DNA of 64,000 nucleotides, taken from assembly GCF_029894425.1 (NCBI RefSeq), contig NZ_JARXYJ010000001.1:1054001-1118000 (forward strand), written 5' to 3'. A program made the translations under genes and the position numbers. The notes under the pieces were generated by a model. That model was given only the letters and a program-made list of their open reading frames with translations. It did not search any database and had not been told where the DNA came from. Positions 8,912-17,199 of this stretch are shown piece after piece. Position 1 is the first letter of the stretch, and every line of letters begins with the position of its first letter. The DNA comes from Streptomyces sp. SAI-127. GTDB taxonomy: Bacteria; Actinomycetota; Actinomycetes; Streptomycetales; Streptomycetaceae.

Positions 8912-10648
8912 ATGAAGAGCTGGATCACGGACGGGCGCCGCAGCGAGCGGCTGCCCCACTACACCCGCGCCAACGCGGGCGAGACCCTGCCGGAGCCCGC
9001 CAGCCCACTGGGCTGGACCCTGGTGTGGGGACGCGGGCTGCAGGGCTGGCGCCGCGGCTTCGTCGGGTTCGGCATCTACCGCGAGGAGGAAGTGGCCGGC
9101 CCCTGGCCGCCGTTCGCCGGAATGTTCGGCGGGTACTTCTACCTCAACCTGTCGCACATGCGGCTGTTCGGCATCCGTATGGGGCAGACGGCGGACCAGA
9201 TCGACACGGCCTTCGTCGGCCAGCGCTCCGACACCCCTGTGTACGTGGCGCATCCGGAGGACGAGGACGCGGAACTGACGGCCAAGGCCGGGGCGACGGT
9301 CCAGCGGATGCTGGGACAGACCGGCTTCCCCGAGGCCGACGCCGACCAGGAACGGCTGCGCCGGATCCGGCGCGAGCGGCCCGACCTGACGCGGTTGTCC
9401 GCCGCGGAACTCGTGACACACGCCCGCTCGCTCCTCGACGAGGTGGAGACCACCTTCCAGCGGCACGTCGAGTCGTCGCTGCCGGCGTCCGTCGGACCGG
9501 CCATCCTCGGCCCGCTGTGCGCGGGTCTGGACCGGCCCGGCGCCATGCTGGACCTCATCGGCGGTCTCGGTGACGTCGACTCGGCCTCCCCCTCCACCGG
9601 GCTGTGGGCACTGTCCCGCCAGGTGGTGGCCTCGGCCGAGCTGACCGCGCTGTTCGACGGGGGTACGGCGGCGGTGGAGCGGGCGCTCGACGGGGCGAGC
9701 GGGGACGTGAAGGCGTTCCGGGACGCCTTCGAGGAGTTCCTGGCCGCGTCCGGAGACCGGGGCCCCAACGAGTGGGACATCCACGCGCTGTCCTGGGAGG
9801 CCGCGCCCGTCCAGGCCCTGGCTCTCGTCGACCGCATCCGGCACAGCCCGGACGACGACTCCCCGGCCGAGCGCCACCGTCGGCTGACCGAGCGCCGCGA
9901 ACGGCTCGCGAAGGAGATCCGGGAGGCCCTCCCCGAGGACGTCCAGCCGGTGTTCGACGCCGGGATGCACGCCTCCCAGGTGTGGATCCCGGCCCGCGAG
10001 CGGACCAAGGCGAACTGCGTGACCGTCATCAACGAGATCCGGATGGCGGTCCGGGAACTGGGCCGCCGCGGGGTCGCGGCGGGCCTCTTCGCCCAGCCCG
10101 AGGACGTGATGATGCTGCTGGAGAGCGAGCTCGACGACTACGTCGCCGACCCGGGCCGCTTCGGCCCCGTCATCGCACAGCGGCTTCGGGAGTACGCCGG
10201 ACTGCGGGAGCTGGAACCGCCGTTCTTCGTCGCCCAGGACGCCCAGACGGAGATCGACACCTGGCCGCGGCGCAGCGAGGACGGGATCACGTCCGCCGGT
10301 GAAGGCGATGTGCTGACGGGCGTGGGCGGCAGCCAGGGAACCTACACCGGCCGGGTGCGGGTGGTCACCGACCCGGCGTCGTGCGAGGCGCTGGAGCCGG
10401 GCGAGGTGCTGGTGGCGCCGATCACCGACGCGGCCTGGACGCCGCTGTTCCTGGTCGCCGGGGCCGCCGTGGTGGACGTGGGCGCGCTCAACAGCCACGC
10501 CGTCGTGGTCTGCCGGGAGCTGGGCATCCCGGCCGTCATCTCCGTCGAGGGCGGTACCCGGCGGCTGCGGGACGGCATGGTGATCACGGTCGACGGCACC
10601 AAGGGCACGGTCACCGTGGACGGTGTCCCGGCGGCACTCGCCATCTGA
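8912..10648 (+). CDS. PEP-utilising mobile-domain protein without ATP-grasp
   Basis: Protein of 578 residues. The last 100 or so form the swivelling phosphohistidine domain of PEP synthase, rifampicin phosphotransferase and phenylphosphate synthase; the phosphorylatable His is in NSHAVVVCRELGIPAV. The first 450 residues are helical and lack any nucleotide-binding ATP-grasp module, which is normally fused at the N-terminus. This resembles one subunit of a split phosphotransferase, as in phenylphosphate synthase, with an ATP-grasp partner elsewhere. It follows the SDR by 37 bases and has AGGAG before the ATG. By context it may phosphorylate an aromatic or alcohol intermediate; that is inference. 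Confidence 0.8.
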   Translation: MKSWITDGRRSERLPHYTRANAGETLPEPASPLGWTLVWGRGLQGWRRGFVGFGIYREEEVAGPWPPFAGMFGGYFYLNLSHMRLFGIRMGQTADQIDTAFVGQRSDTPVYVAHPEDEDAELTAKAGATVQRMLGQTGFPEADADQERLRRIRRERPDLTRLSAAELVTHARSLLDEVETTFQRHVESSLPASVGPAILGPLCAGLDRPGAMLDLIGGLGDVDSASPSTGLWALSRQVVASAELTALFDGGTAAVERALDGASGDVKAFRDAFEEFLAASGDRGPNEWDIHALSWEAAPVQALALVDRIRHSPDDDSPAERHRRLTERRERLAKEIREALPEDVQPVFDAGMHASQVWIPARERTKANCVTVINEIRMAVRELGRRGVAAGLFAQPEDVMMLLESELDDYVADPGRFGPVIAQRLREYAGLRELEPPFFVAQDAQTEIDTWPRRSEDGITSAGEGDVLTGVGGSQGTYTGRVRVVTDPASCEALEPGEVLVAPITDAAWTPLFLVAGAAVVDVGALNSHAVVVCRELGIPAVISVEGGTRRLRDGMVITVDGTKGTVTVDGVPAALAI

Positions 10649-10722
10649 ACGGCCCACGGGCCCGTCGTTCCTTCCTGACAGAGGGCGGCGGGCCCATGGG
10701 CGTGAGTACGGAAAGGACCACC

Positions 10723-11037
10723 GTGGCAGAGGAAATCATCGTCGCCGGCTGGATGGACTACGAGCCCGCGGACCGCGGCACGATGCTGGGCCACCTCGTC
10801 GAGGTCGGAAAGCGCACCCGTGAGGAGGAGCCCGGCTGCCTCGACTACGCCATGACGGCCGACCCGACCGACGAACGCCGGATCCGGGTGTACGAACGGT
10901 GGGCGTCCCAGCAGGCCCTGGACGAGCACTTCACCACGGCGCATATCAAGGACTTCCGGGCGGCCACGGCAGGGCTGACGCGGGTGGGTGTCTCCATGGA
11001 GGTCTTCAGCATCGGGGCGAGCCGCACCATGCGATAG
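10723..11037 (+). CDS. ABM-fold (antibiotic biosynthesis monooxygenase-like) protein
   Basis: Small dimeric alpha/beta-barrel family protein of about 104 residues. Family features are a first strand (EEIIVAGWMDY), a charged helix, EPGCLDYAM and a YERWASQQALDEHF block near the middle. Members include quinone-forming monooxygenases and heme or small-molecule binding proteins. GTG at 10723 is chosen because AAAGGA lies a few bases upstream; an ATG at 10696 and a GTG at 10702 are in frame. It is last in the Rieske-SDR-PEP unit, just before an inverted repeat. Exact activity is unknown. Confidence 0.8.
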   Translation: MAEEIIVAGWMDYEPADRGTMLGHLVEVGKRTREEEPGCLDYAMTADPTDERRIRVYERWASQQALDEHFTTAHIKDFRAATAGLTRVGVSMEVFSIGASRTMR

Positions 11038-11053
11038 ACGTACGGGCATGCCG

Positions 11054-11083
11054 GGGGGCGTCGGCCGCGCGGCCGACGCCCCC
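11054..11083. terminator. Bidirectional terminator hairpin
   Basis: A perfect 15-base inverted repeat (11054-11068 with 11069-11083, GGGGGCGTCGGCCGC and its complement) with no spacer lies between two convergent genes that end at 11037 and 11088. There is no long U tract. Confidence 0.7.
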
Positions 11084-11087
11084 TGAA

Positions 11088-12131
11088 CTATGCGCGGCTG
11101 TACGGGTCTTCGGCCAGCCGGACCAACATCTTGCCGACGTTGCCACCGTCCAGCAGCGCCAGCAGGGCACCGGCCGCGCTGTCGAGGCCGTCCGTCACCG
11201 TCTCGCGGGCGGTGATGCGGCCCGAGCGGAGCCAGTCGGCGACACGGCTCTCGAATTCCGGCCGCAGGTCGTCGTGGTCGCGGACGATGAAGCCGCGCAG
11301 GGTGATCCGTTTGAGGACCGCCTGGATCAGCTGGTTGATGTCGGTGGACCGCCGCTCCCCGCCGAACTGCGACATCATGCCGCACAGGGCGACCCGGCCG
11401 CCCGTCCGCAACGCGTGCAGAGCGGCGGCGAGTTGCTCGCCGCCCACGTTGTCGAAGTAGACGTCGATGCCGTCTGGCGCCAGTCGGGCCAGCGCGTCAC
11501 GCACCGGCTCGGCGCGATAGTCCGCGGCGGCGTCGTAGCCGAACTCCTTCACCAGCAGGGCGCACTTGTCCGGCCCTCCGGCGGTTCCGACGACGCGCTC
11601 CGCGCCCAGCAGCCGGGCGAACTGTCCGGCCGCGCTGCCCACGGCCCCGGCCGCCGCCGACACGAAGACGGTGTCGCCGGGCCGCACCTCGGCGATCCGC
11701 GCAAGCCCGACGTAGGCGGTGAAGCCGGTCTGTCCGAGCAGCCCCAACCACGTGGGCAGCGGGGCGAGTCGCGGGTCGATGCGGCCCGCGGCGTCGGTGT
11801 CCGCGGGGTCGAGCACGGCCCACTCCCGCCAGCCGAGCTGGTGGCGTACGAAGGTGCCCGGCGGCACGGAGGCGCTGCGGCTCTCCTCCACGACACCGAG
11901 GGCCCGGCCGTCCAGCGGCGATCCGGGCGTGAAGTTGTGCGTGTAGTGCTTCTCGGTGCTCTCCAGGCGCCCGCGCATGGACGGGTCGACGCTCATGTAG
12001 AGGTTGCGGACGAGCAGCTGTCCCTCGTTCAGGGGCGGAAGCGGGCGCTCCTCGACGGCGAAGTCCGCGAGGGCCGGCTCCCCGTCGGGCCGGCGCACCA
12101 GGCAGACCACGCGGGTGGTACGGGGCGGCAC
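11088..12131 (-). CDS. NADP-dependent MDR-superfamily oxidoreductase
   Basis: Zinc-free medium-chain reductase of 347 residues, resembling leukotriene B4 dehydrogenase and prostaglandin reductase. Marks are SVDPSMRGR near residue 50, TAYVGL, the nucleotide-binding segment AAAGAVGSAAGQFA, and YFDNVGGEQL in the C-terminal half. Enzymes of this group reduce alpha,beta-unsaturated ketones or aldehydes. GTG at 12131 starts four bases after the upstream gene's stop. It is the last gene of the leftward Rieske/ferredoxin operon, so it may reduce an enone made by that oxygenase. Confidence 0.9.
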   Translation of the reverse strand: MPPRTTRVVCLVRRPDGEPALADFAVEERPLPPLNEGQLLVRNLYMSVDPSMRGRLESTEKHYTHNFTPGSPLDGRALGVVEESRSASVPPGTFVRHQLGWREWAVLDPADTDAAGRIDPRLAPLPTWLGLLGQTGFTAYVGLARIAEVRPGDTVFVSAAAGAVGSAAGQFARLLGAERVVGTAGGPDKCALLVKEFGYDAAADYRAEPVRDALARLAPDGIDVYFDNVGGEQLAAALHALRTGGRVALCGMMSQFGGERRSTDINQLIQAVLKRITLRGFIVRDHDDLRPEFESRVADWLRSGRITARETVTDGLDSAAGALLALLDGGNVGKMLVRLAEDPYSRA

Positions 12132-12135
12132 CGGC

Positions 12136-12354
12136 TCACGCCTCCGGCGGTGTGGCGCCGCGCCGCTGGGCGAGACGGCCCACCCAGCCGGCCATCTGGA
12201 GGTCGGCGTGGCGCAGTTCGCCGGACTGCCAGCGGGCCTGGAAGTCGAAGATGCCGCGGGCTCCGGTCCGTGGGTCGGTCACCTCGACCAGCCCGTCCTC
12301 GGTGAGCCGGTACACCTGCCCGGTCAGCGGATGGGTCACTTGCTTGGCGCTCAC
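12136..12354 (-). CDS. Small unknown protein (72 aa) of Rieske operon
   Basis: I do not recognise this protein. It is 72 residues long and soluble, with a GQVYRLTEDGLVEVTD stretch resembling a short beta-hairpin that could carry a cofactor or bind a partner, followed by a Trp/Arg-rich helical tail. GTG at 12354 has GGAG about eight bases upstream inside the ferredoxin gene's end, and spacing is 3-4 bases on both sides. This tight packing between ferredoxin and MDR reductase indicates a real gene, perhaps an accessory subunit of the oxygenase. Confidence 0.75.
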   Translation of the reverse strand: MSAKQVTHPLTGQVYRLTEDGLVEVTDPRTGARGIFDFQARWQSGELRHADLQMAGWVGRLAQRRGATPPEA

Positions 12355-12357
12355 GGC

Positions 12358-12672
12358 TCACTCCTGCGGTCTGCGGCGTACGCCGCGTTTGGTCACGGTC
12401 ACCGGGCCCTCGACCCGGAGCCGGCAGGCGAGCCGGGTCAGGCCGTCCACCGGCCTGCGCAGGGCCTCGATGCCCTCGCGCTCCAGCGGGCCCACGGGAG
12501 AACAGTTCTCGGCGCCCTCCTCGACCTGGACGAAGCAGGTGCGGCAGGTGCCCTTGCCGCCGCAGACGGTGGGCCAGCGGTAGCCGAGCCGCTGAGCGGC
12601 ACTGAACAGGTCCTCGCCGTCGCGCACTTCGATCTCGACGTCCGAGGGCCTGACCGCCACGGTGTGGGTCAC
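12358..12672 (-). CDS. 2Fe-2S ferredoxin
   Basis: Protein of 104 residues with one [2Fe-2S] cluster. The ligands are the cysteines of CGGKGTCRTC (Cx5Cx2C) and the distal cysteine of LACRLRV. The spacing is of the adrenodoxin/putidaredoxin-like or bacterial chemotaxis-type ferredoxins rather than the plant Cx4C form. The GTG at 12672 overlaps the stop of the upstream Rieske oxygenase by four bases (GTGA), so the two should be made in step. It is the probable electron carrier to that oxygenase. Confidence 0.92.
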   Translation of the reverse strand: MTHTVAVRPSDVEIEVRDGEDLFSAAQRLGYRWPTVCGGKGTCRTCFVQVEEGAENCSPVGPLEREGIEALRRPVDGLTRLACRLRVEGPVTVTKRGVRRRPQE

Positions 12673-14075
12673 TTGTTCATCCACCGGTCGAGCGTCTGGT
12701 TGAAGTGGCGGATGCGGCTCTCCTGGTAGTTGGACAGCGTGATGCCCGGCTTGCGCATCGCCTTCAGGCCCTGCTGGACATAGGGCAGGTTCTCGCAGTC
12801 CTGGTCGAAGACCGGCCCGAGCACGCCGAGTTCGGGGATGTCCGCGAAGAGCATGTCGTCCGGCACCCAGCGGATCTTGACCGGGGGCGGCATCTCGCCG
12901 GGCTGCTTCGGGGCCGACATGAAGATGATCTCCGCGGTGCAGGAGTCGGGGTCGAGGCCGTGGGGCCGGAACCGGTAGATGATGTTGGACTTGGCGCCGC
13001 CCCAGGGGTTGAAGTTGGGGAACAGCAGGTAGTTGATGGCGTCCAGCAGTTCGGTGTCCGCGGTCTGCGAGAAGTCCTGGTGCGAGGTGGCCGCCAACTG
13101 ATCGCGCATCCGCTGGGCGAGGACCTGGCGGGCGGTGCCGCCGGGCGGGATCGAAGGCAGCTCGTCGCCCTCCTGTATCACCAGATCCCGGCCCTGGGCC
13201 GCCGCGTAGAACGCACGGGAGTCGTAGAAGGTCTCCAGGACGTCCTCCTCCGTGACGGAGTCGGCCACATGGGGGCTCGGAGCGCCCTGGATGTTGATCA
13301 TCCTGTTCCAGTTGGGCTGGTCCGCCATCACGTCGTACTGGGAGTTGGCGTCGGCCAGCCACGGCAGCATCTGCGGGTGCGTGGCGATCACATGGAAGGA
13401 CTCGATGAACGCGTCCTGGGCGACCTTCCAGTTGCAGGGCAGCACCTTGGCGATGTGCAGCGACTTGTAGCGGTTCTCCAGCGGCCAGATGTAGTAGTCG
13501 TCGAAGGTGCCGCGGTAGCTCTCGAAGGACTCGGCGTACGGGTCCATGTTGATGAAGACGAAGCCGCGCCAGGTGGCCACCTGGGCCTCGGGCAGCGAGA
13601 ACTTCTCGGGGGCGACATGCGGGAAGTCCCAGGCGCAGGGCGGACTCTGCATGCTGCCGTCGAGGTTCCAGGCGAAGCCGTGGAACGGGCAGCGGAACTC
13701 GCCGACGTTGCCGCCGCTGGTGCGCAGCTTGCGTCCGCGGTGCAGGCAGACGTTGACGAACGCGCGGATCTCCTCGGGTGCCGTGCGCACGACGATCAGC
13801 GAGTCGTCACCGATCTCGTAGATCTCGTGGTCGCCGACCTCGGGGATCTCGCTCTCCAGGCAGGCGAACTGCCACACGCGCCGCCAGACCTGTTCCATCT
13901 CGCGTTCGGCCCAGGCGCGGGAGGTGAAGCGGGCGGCGTCGATGTCCTCGCTGCCGATGTGGTCGTTGTGGTCGAACCTCAGCGCCTTGGGGACCGGCCG
14001 GCTGTCCCGGTCGAGATAGTCCTGGACGCTGGGTCCGGGGCACCGCGCCGTGCCCGTCTCCGACGTATCGTCCAT
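12669..14075 (-). CDS. Rieske non-heme iron oxygenase, alpha subunit
   Basis: Protein of 468 residues. Rieske ligands: C110/H112 (CLHRG) and C129/H132 (CPFHGF). Catalytic iron ligands: H228 and H233 in the FHVIATH segment after NWKVAQD. It belongs to a different subgroup from the Rieske protein at 6.8 kb, closer to ring-hydroxylating dioxygenase large subunits; again no beta subunit is adjacent. ATG at 14075 has GGAGGAG seven bases upstream; the frame is open for 30 more codons but without family similarity. It heads the leftward operon with its own ferredoxin, a small unknown protein and an MDR reductase. Confidence 0.93.
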   Translation of the reverse strand: MDDTSETGTARCPGPSVQDYLDRDSRPVPKALRFDHNDHIGSEDIDAARFTSRAWAEREMEQVWRRVWQFACLESEIPEVGDHEIYEIGDDSLIVVRTAPEEIRAFVNVCLHRGRKLRTSGGNVGEFRCPFHGFAWNLDGSMQSPPCAWDFPHVAPEKFSLPEAQVATWRGFVFINMDPYAESFESYRGTFDDYYIWPLENRYKSLHIAKVLPCNWKVAQDAFIESFHVIATHPQMLPWLADANSQYDVMADQPNWNRMINIQGAPSPHVADSVTEEDVLETFYDSRAFYAAAQGRDLVIQEGDELPSIPPGGTARQVLAQRMRDQLAATSHQDFSQTADTELLDAINYLLFPNFNPWGGAKSNIIYRFRPHGLDPDSCTAEIIFMSAPKQPGEMPPPVKIRWVPDDMLFADIPELGVLGPVFDQDCENLPYVQQGLKAMRKPGITLSNYQESRIRHFNQTLDRWMNK

Positions 14076-14480
14076 CTTCGCTCCTCCGACAGAAACTTTA
14101 GAGTGAGTGTAGTTATCGATCGCGGCCAGGAGCAACACTCGGGGCATCACCCAAGCGACGTTCACCTTGAATTAGTGGTGACCTACCTCTCCCCAAGCCG
14201 GTCGGGGCGTGTCACACTCCGTCGCATCCGAGGCTGTAGAGCCTCAAAAGTTTCTCCACGGCCAGAGGTGGCGTTGCGCCCCTTCTCGGCCACAGCGCCG
14301 CCCGGTCATCCCGACGGCCCGCGCCGTTCCCCACGACGGCGATCCACACAGCTTTCGATCACCATGCGTGCCGTCCCGGACCGGGCGGCAACGGATCCCG
14401 CCTGACAGAGCCGGCCGCCGCGGACGCACAAGCGACGCGGGCCGCGGCAGCGCAGGCCCACACCACGGGAGTACTCAACG
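14076..14480. other. Divergent intergenic region
   Basis: About 405 bases between the leftward Rieske operon and the rightward ABC transporter operon. The half near the Rieske gene is AT-richer (14090-14190) and probably holds its promoter. No gene, clear dyad operator or confident promoter hexamers could be assigned. Confidence 0.5.
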
Positions 14481-15626
14481 ATGAGTCCCAGACCCGGACG
14501 CGCGCTCCGTCGCGCGCTCACCGCGATCGTCCCCGTCACCGCCCTTCTCACCCTGGCGGCGTGCGGCACCGACACCACTCCGGCCGCCGGCTCCGCCAAG
14601 GCCGCGGGGGCCGACCCCGCCGGGCTGAGCGCGGCCCGCGCGGCCATGACGAAGTACTCGGCGCGCCCGGACCGGATCCCTGTCACCGAACCGGTGGGCA
14701 AGAAGATCCCCACGGGCAAGAAGATCGACTTCATCCTGTGCGGCGTTCAGTCCTGCAAGGATCTGGCCGACTTCTTCACCGCCGGGGCCAAGGAGCTCGG
14801 CTGGGACGTCAAGCAGATCGCCACGCAGGGCACACCGGAGTCCGTCCAGGCCGCCTACGAGCAGGCACTGCGCGACAAGCCGGACGCCGTCGTCGCCTCC
14901 GGGTTCCCGCGCGCGGTGTACGCCAAGCAGCTGGCGCAGCTGAAGCAGGCCGGCATCCCGGTCATCCAGTCGAACGCCGACGACGTGGCGGGCGACGGCA
15001 TCTCCCTGCTGAAGAACGGGCCGAAGGACGTCGCCGTCCAGGGCGAGATGCTCGCCTCGTGGGTGGTGTCGGACAGCGGCGCCCAGGCCGACACCGTCTA
15101 CTTCGACCTGCCCGCCTACACCATCCTCAAGCCGGTCAAGGACACGTTCGCGGCCAAGTACAAGCAGTGGTGCACGGACTGCGGGCTGGACACCGTCGAC
15201 GTACCGATCACCGCGATCGGCAAGGACATGCCGGACCGCGTGGTGTCCTACGTCCGCTCGCACCCCAAGGTGACCCACATCGTCTTCTCCCTGGGCCTGC
15301 TCAACGTGGGCGTGCCGGCCGCGCTGAAGACCGCCGGCATCACCGGCAAGCACATCGCGGTGAACGTCGGTGACGCGCAGAACTACCAGTACATCGAGAG
15401 CGGCCTCAGCGACGGCGCCATGGCCCTCAACTCCCACGAGGCCGCCTGGCTCCAGGTCGACGCGCTGGCCCGCCACTTCACCGGCCAGTCCATGGCGGTG
15501 GATCAGAAGGCGGTGCTGCCCAACATGCTGATCACCGGCAAGGACAACCTCCCGTCCGCCGACGGTGACTTCCCGCTCGTCGAGGACTACCAGGCGCAGT
15601 TCAAGGCGCTCTGGGGTCTGAGCTGA
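14481..15626 (+). CDS. Substrate-binding lipoprotein of ABC importer
   Basis: Protein of 381 residues. An Arg-rich signal peptide ends in a lipobox (LTLAAC, Cys about residue 28), so the mature protein should be a lipid-anchored extracytoplasmic receptor. The rest is a type I periplasmic-binding fold of the sugar (RbsB/LsrB-like) family, with a PVIQSNADD segment and HIVFSLGLLN. It is followed after 15 bases by the ATPase and then the permease. Although the family typically binds sugars, the surrounding aromatic and acyl-CoA catabolic genes suggest a hydroxylated aromatic, glycoside or cyclitol; the ligand is not deducible. Confidence 0.9.
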   Translation: MSPRPGRALRRALTAIVPVTALLTLAACGTDTTPAAGSAKAAGADPAGLSAARAAMTKYSARPDRIPVTEPVGKKIPTGKKIDFILCGVQSCKDLADFFTAGAKELGWDVKQIATQGTPESVQAAYEQALRDKPDAVVASGFPRAVYAKQLAQLKQAGIPVIQSNADDVAGDGISLLKNGPKDVAVQGEMLASWVVSDSGAQADTVYFDLPAYTILKPVKDTFAAKYKQWCTDCGLDTVDVPITAIGKDMPDRVVSYVRSHPKVTHIVFSLGLLNVGVPAALKTAGITGKHIAVNVGDAQNYQYIESGLSDGAMALNSHEAAWLQVDALARHFTGQSMAVDQKAVLPNMLITGKDNLPSADGDFPLVEDYQAQFKALWGLS

Positions 15627-15641
15627 GCGCCGGAAGGAGCA

Positions 15642-17198
15642 ATGGTGCACGCTGAAACGTCGCTCGGGTCGGCCGGGACGCAGGAGACCGACCGGACCGT
15701 GCTGCGGGTGTCCGGACTGTCGAAGCGGTTCGGCGCGACCCAGGCACTCCAGGACGTCGACCTCGACATCGCCCACGGCGAGATCCATGCGCTGATCGGG
15801 CCCAACGGCTCCGGCAAGTCCACCCTCATCAAGATCCTCGCCGGGTATCACCACGCAGACCCGGGAGCGGCCGCCGCACTCGACGGCGAGCCGTTCGACC
15901 TGGGCCAGGTCACCGGCTCCCGGCACGACCGGCTCCGCTTCGTCCACCAGGAGCTGGGCCTGGTCGGCGAGTTGAGCGCCACGGACAACCTCGCGCTCAG
16001 CCGCGGCTTCGCCCGTACGGCCCTGGGGAACATCCGCTGGCCGGAGATGGAACGCCGTACGGCCGCCCTGGTCGAACGCTTCGGCCTCGGCATCGACGTA
16101 CGCCGTCCCCTGTCGACCGCCACCCCCGTCCAGCGCGCGGTGGTGGCCATCGCCGCCGCCCTGCAGGGCTGGGAGGGCCGCCGTGGCGTCCTGGTGCTCG
16201 ACGAGCCGACCGCGGTGCTGCCGCCCGGGGAGGTGGCCCGGCTCTTCGACATCGTGCGGGAGATCCGCGACTCCGGTGCCAGCGTCCTGTACGTCTCGCA
16301 CCGGATGGACGAGATCTTCGCGCTCGCCGACCGGGTCACCGTGATCCGCGGCGGCCGCCGGATCGCCACCCGCCGGGTCGGCGAGCTCACTCCCCGGTCC
16401 CTGGCGGAGCTGATGGCGGGCGAGGAGACGGAGACCGAGCACCGGCCGCGGCCCGTCGCCGATGGCGCCGAGGCCGTGCTGGAGGTGCGCGGACTGTCGG
16501 CCGGACCGCTGCACGGCGTCGACTTCACCCTGGCCCGGGGCGAGCGGCTGGGCATCACCGGCCTGGTCGGCTCGGGCCACGAGGTGGTGCCGTACGCGGT
16601 GTGCGGGGCGTACGGCGGACCCGTGCGCGGCCAGGTGCGGGTACCGGAACGCTCCCCGCGCTGGGTCGACGCGAAGGACGCGGGGCGGCTCGGAATCCCT
16701 CTCGTCCCCGCGGACCGGGCCGGCGAGGGCGTGATCGGTGACTTCTCGGTCGGCGAGAACCTCACCCTCCCGCTGCTCGACCGGCTCCGCGCCCGGGCCG
16801 GGCGGCTGCACCGGCGCCGCGAATCCTCACTCGCCGAGGAATGGATCCGGCGGGTCGGGGTGCGCACGGCCGGCCGCGGCGCCCGGATCACCACGCTGAG
16901 CGGCGGCAACCAGCAGAAGGTCGTCGTGGCCCGCTGCCTGGCCCAGCAGCCGCCGGTACTGGTGCTGTGCGAGCCCACGGCGGGCGTCGACATCGCGACC
17001 CGTCTGCAGCTGTACGGCCTGATCGAACGTCAGGCCGACGCCGGGATGGGCGTGATCGTGTCCTCGTCCGACACCGAGGACCTGCTCGCCCTGTGCACCC
17101 GGGTCCTGGTGGTACGGGACGGCCGGATCGTACGGGAGATCAGCGGCCGGGACATCACCGAGCCCGCGCTGGTCCACGCCATGGAAGGAACCGAGTGA
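15642..17198 (+). CDS. Sugar-type ABC importer ATPase (RbsA-like, two NBDs)
   Basis: Protein of 518 residues with duplicated nucleotide-binding domains. NBD1 has Walker A GPNGSGKST near residues 50-58, Walker B VLVLDEPTA and a poor signature (LSTATPVQ). NBD2 has the normal degenerate Walker A of this family, a good signature LSGGNQQK, and a Walker B in which the Asp before Glu is Cys (VLVLCEPTAGVD). So NBD2 hydrolysis may be weak, and NBD1 has a weak signature. Cytoplasmic partner of the permease that starts two bases after its stop. Confidence 0.9.
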   Translation: MVHAETSLGSAGTQETDRTVLRVSGLSKRFGATQALQDVDLDIAHGEIHALIGPNGSGKSTLIKILAGYHHADPGAAAALDGEPFDLGQVTGSRHDRLRFVHQELGLVGELSATDNLALSRGFARTALGNIRWPEMERRTAALVERFGLGIDVRRPLSTATPVQRAVVAIAAALQGWEGRRGVLVLDEPTAVLPPGEVARLFDIVREIRDSGASVLYVSHRMDEIFALADRVTVIRGGRRIATRRVGELTPRSLAELMAGEETETEHRPRPVADGAEAVLEVRGLSAGPLHGVDFTLARGERLGITGLVGSGHEVVPYAVCGAYGGPVRGQVRVPERSPRWVDAKDAGRLGIPLVPADRAGEGVIGDFSVGENLTLPLLDRLRARAGRLHRRRESSLAEEWIRRVGVRTAGRGARITTLSGGNQQKVVVARCLAQQPPVLVLCEPTAGVDIATRLQLYGLIERQADAGMGVIVSSSDTEDLLALCTRVLVVRDGRIVREISGRDITEPALVHAMEGTE

Positions 17199-17199
17199 C

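Noticed and set aside
14475..16811. A 778-codon open frame antisense to the binding protein and ATPase genes
   Set aside because: Composition effect only; no recognisable protein, and the forward strand encodes a complete ABC transporter.
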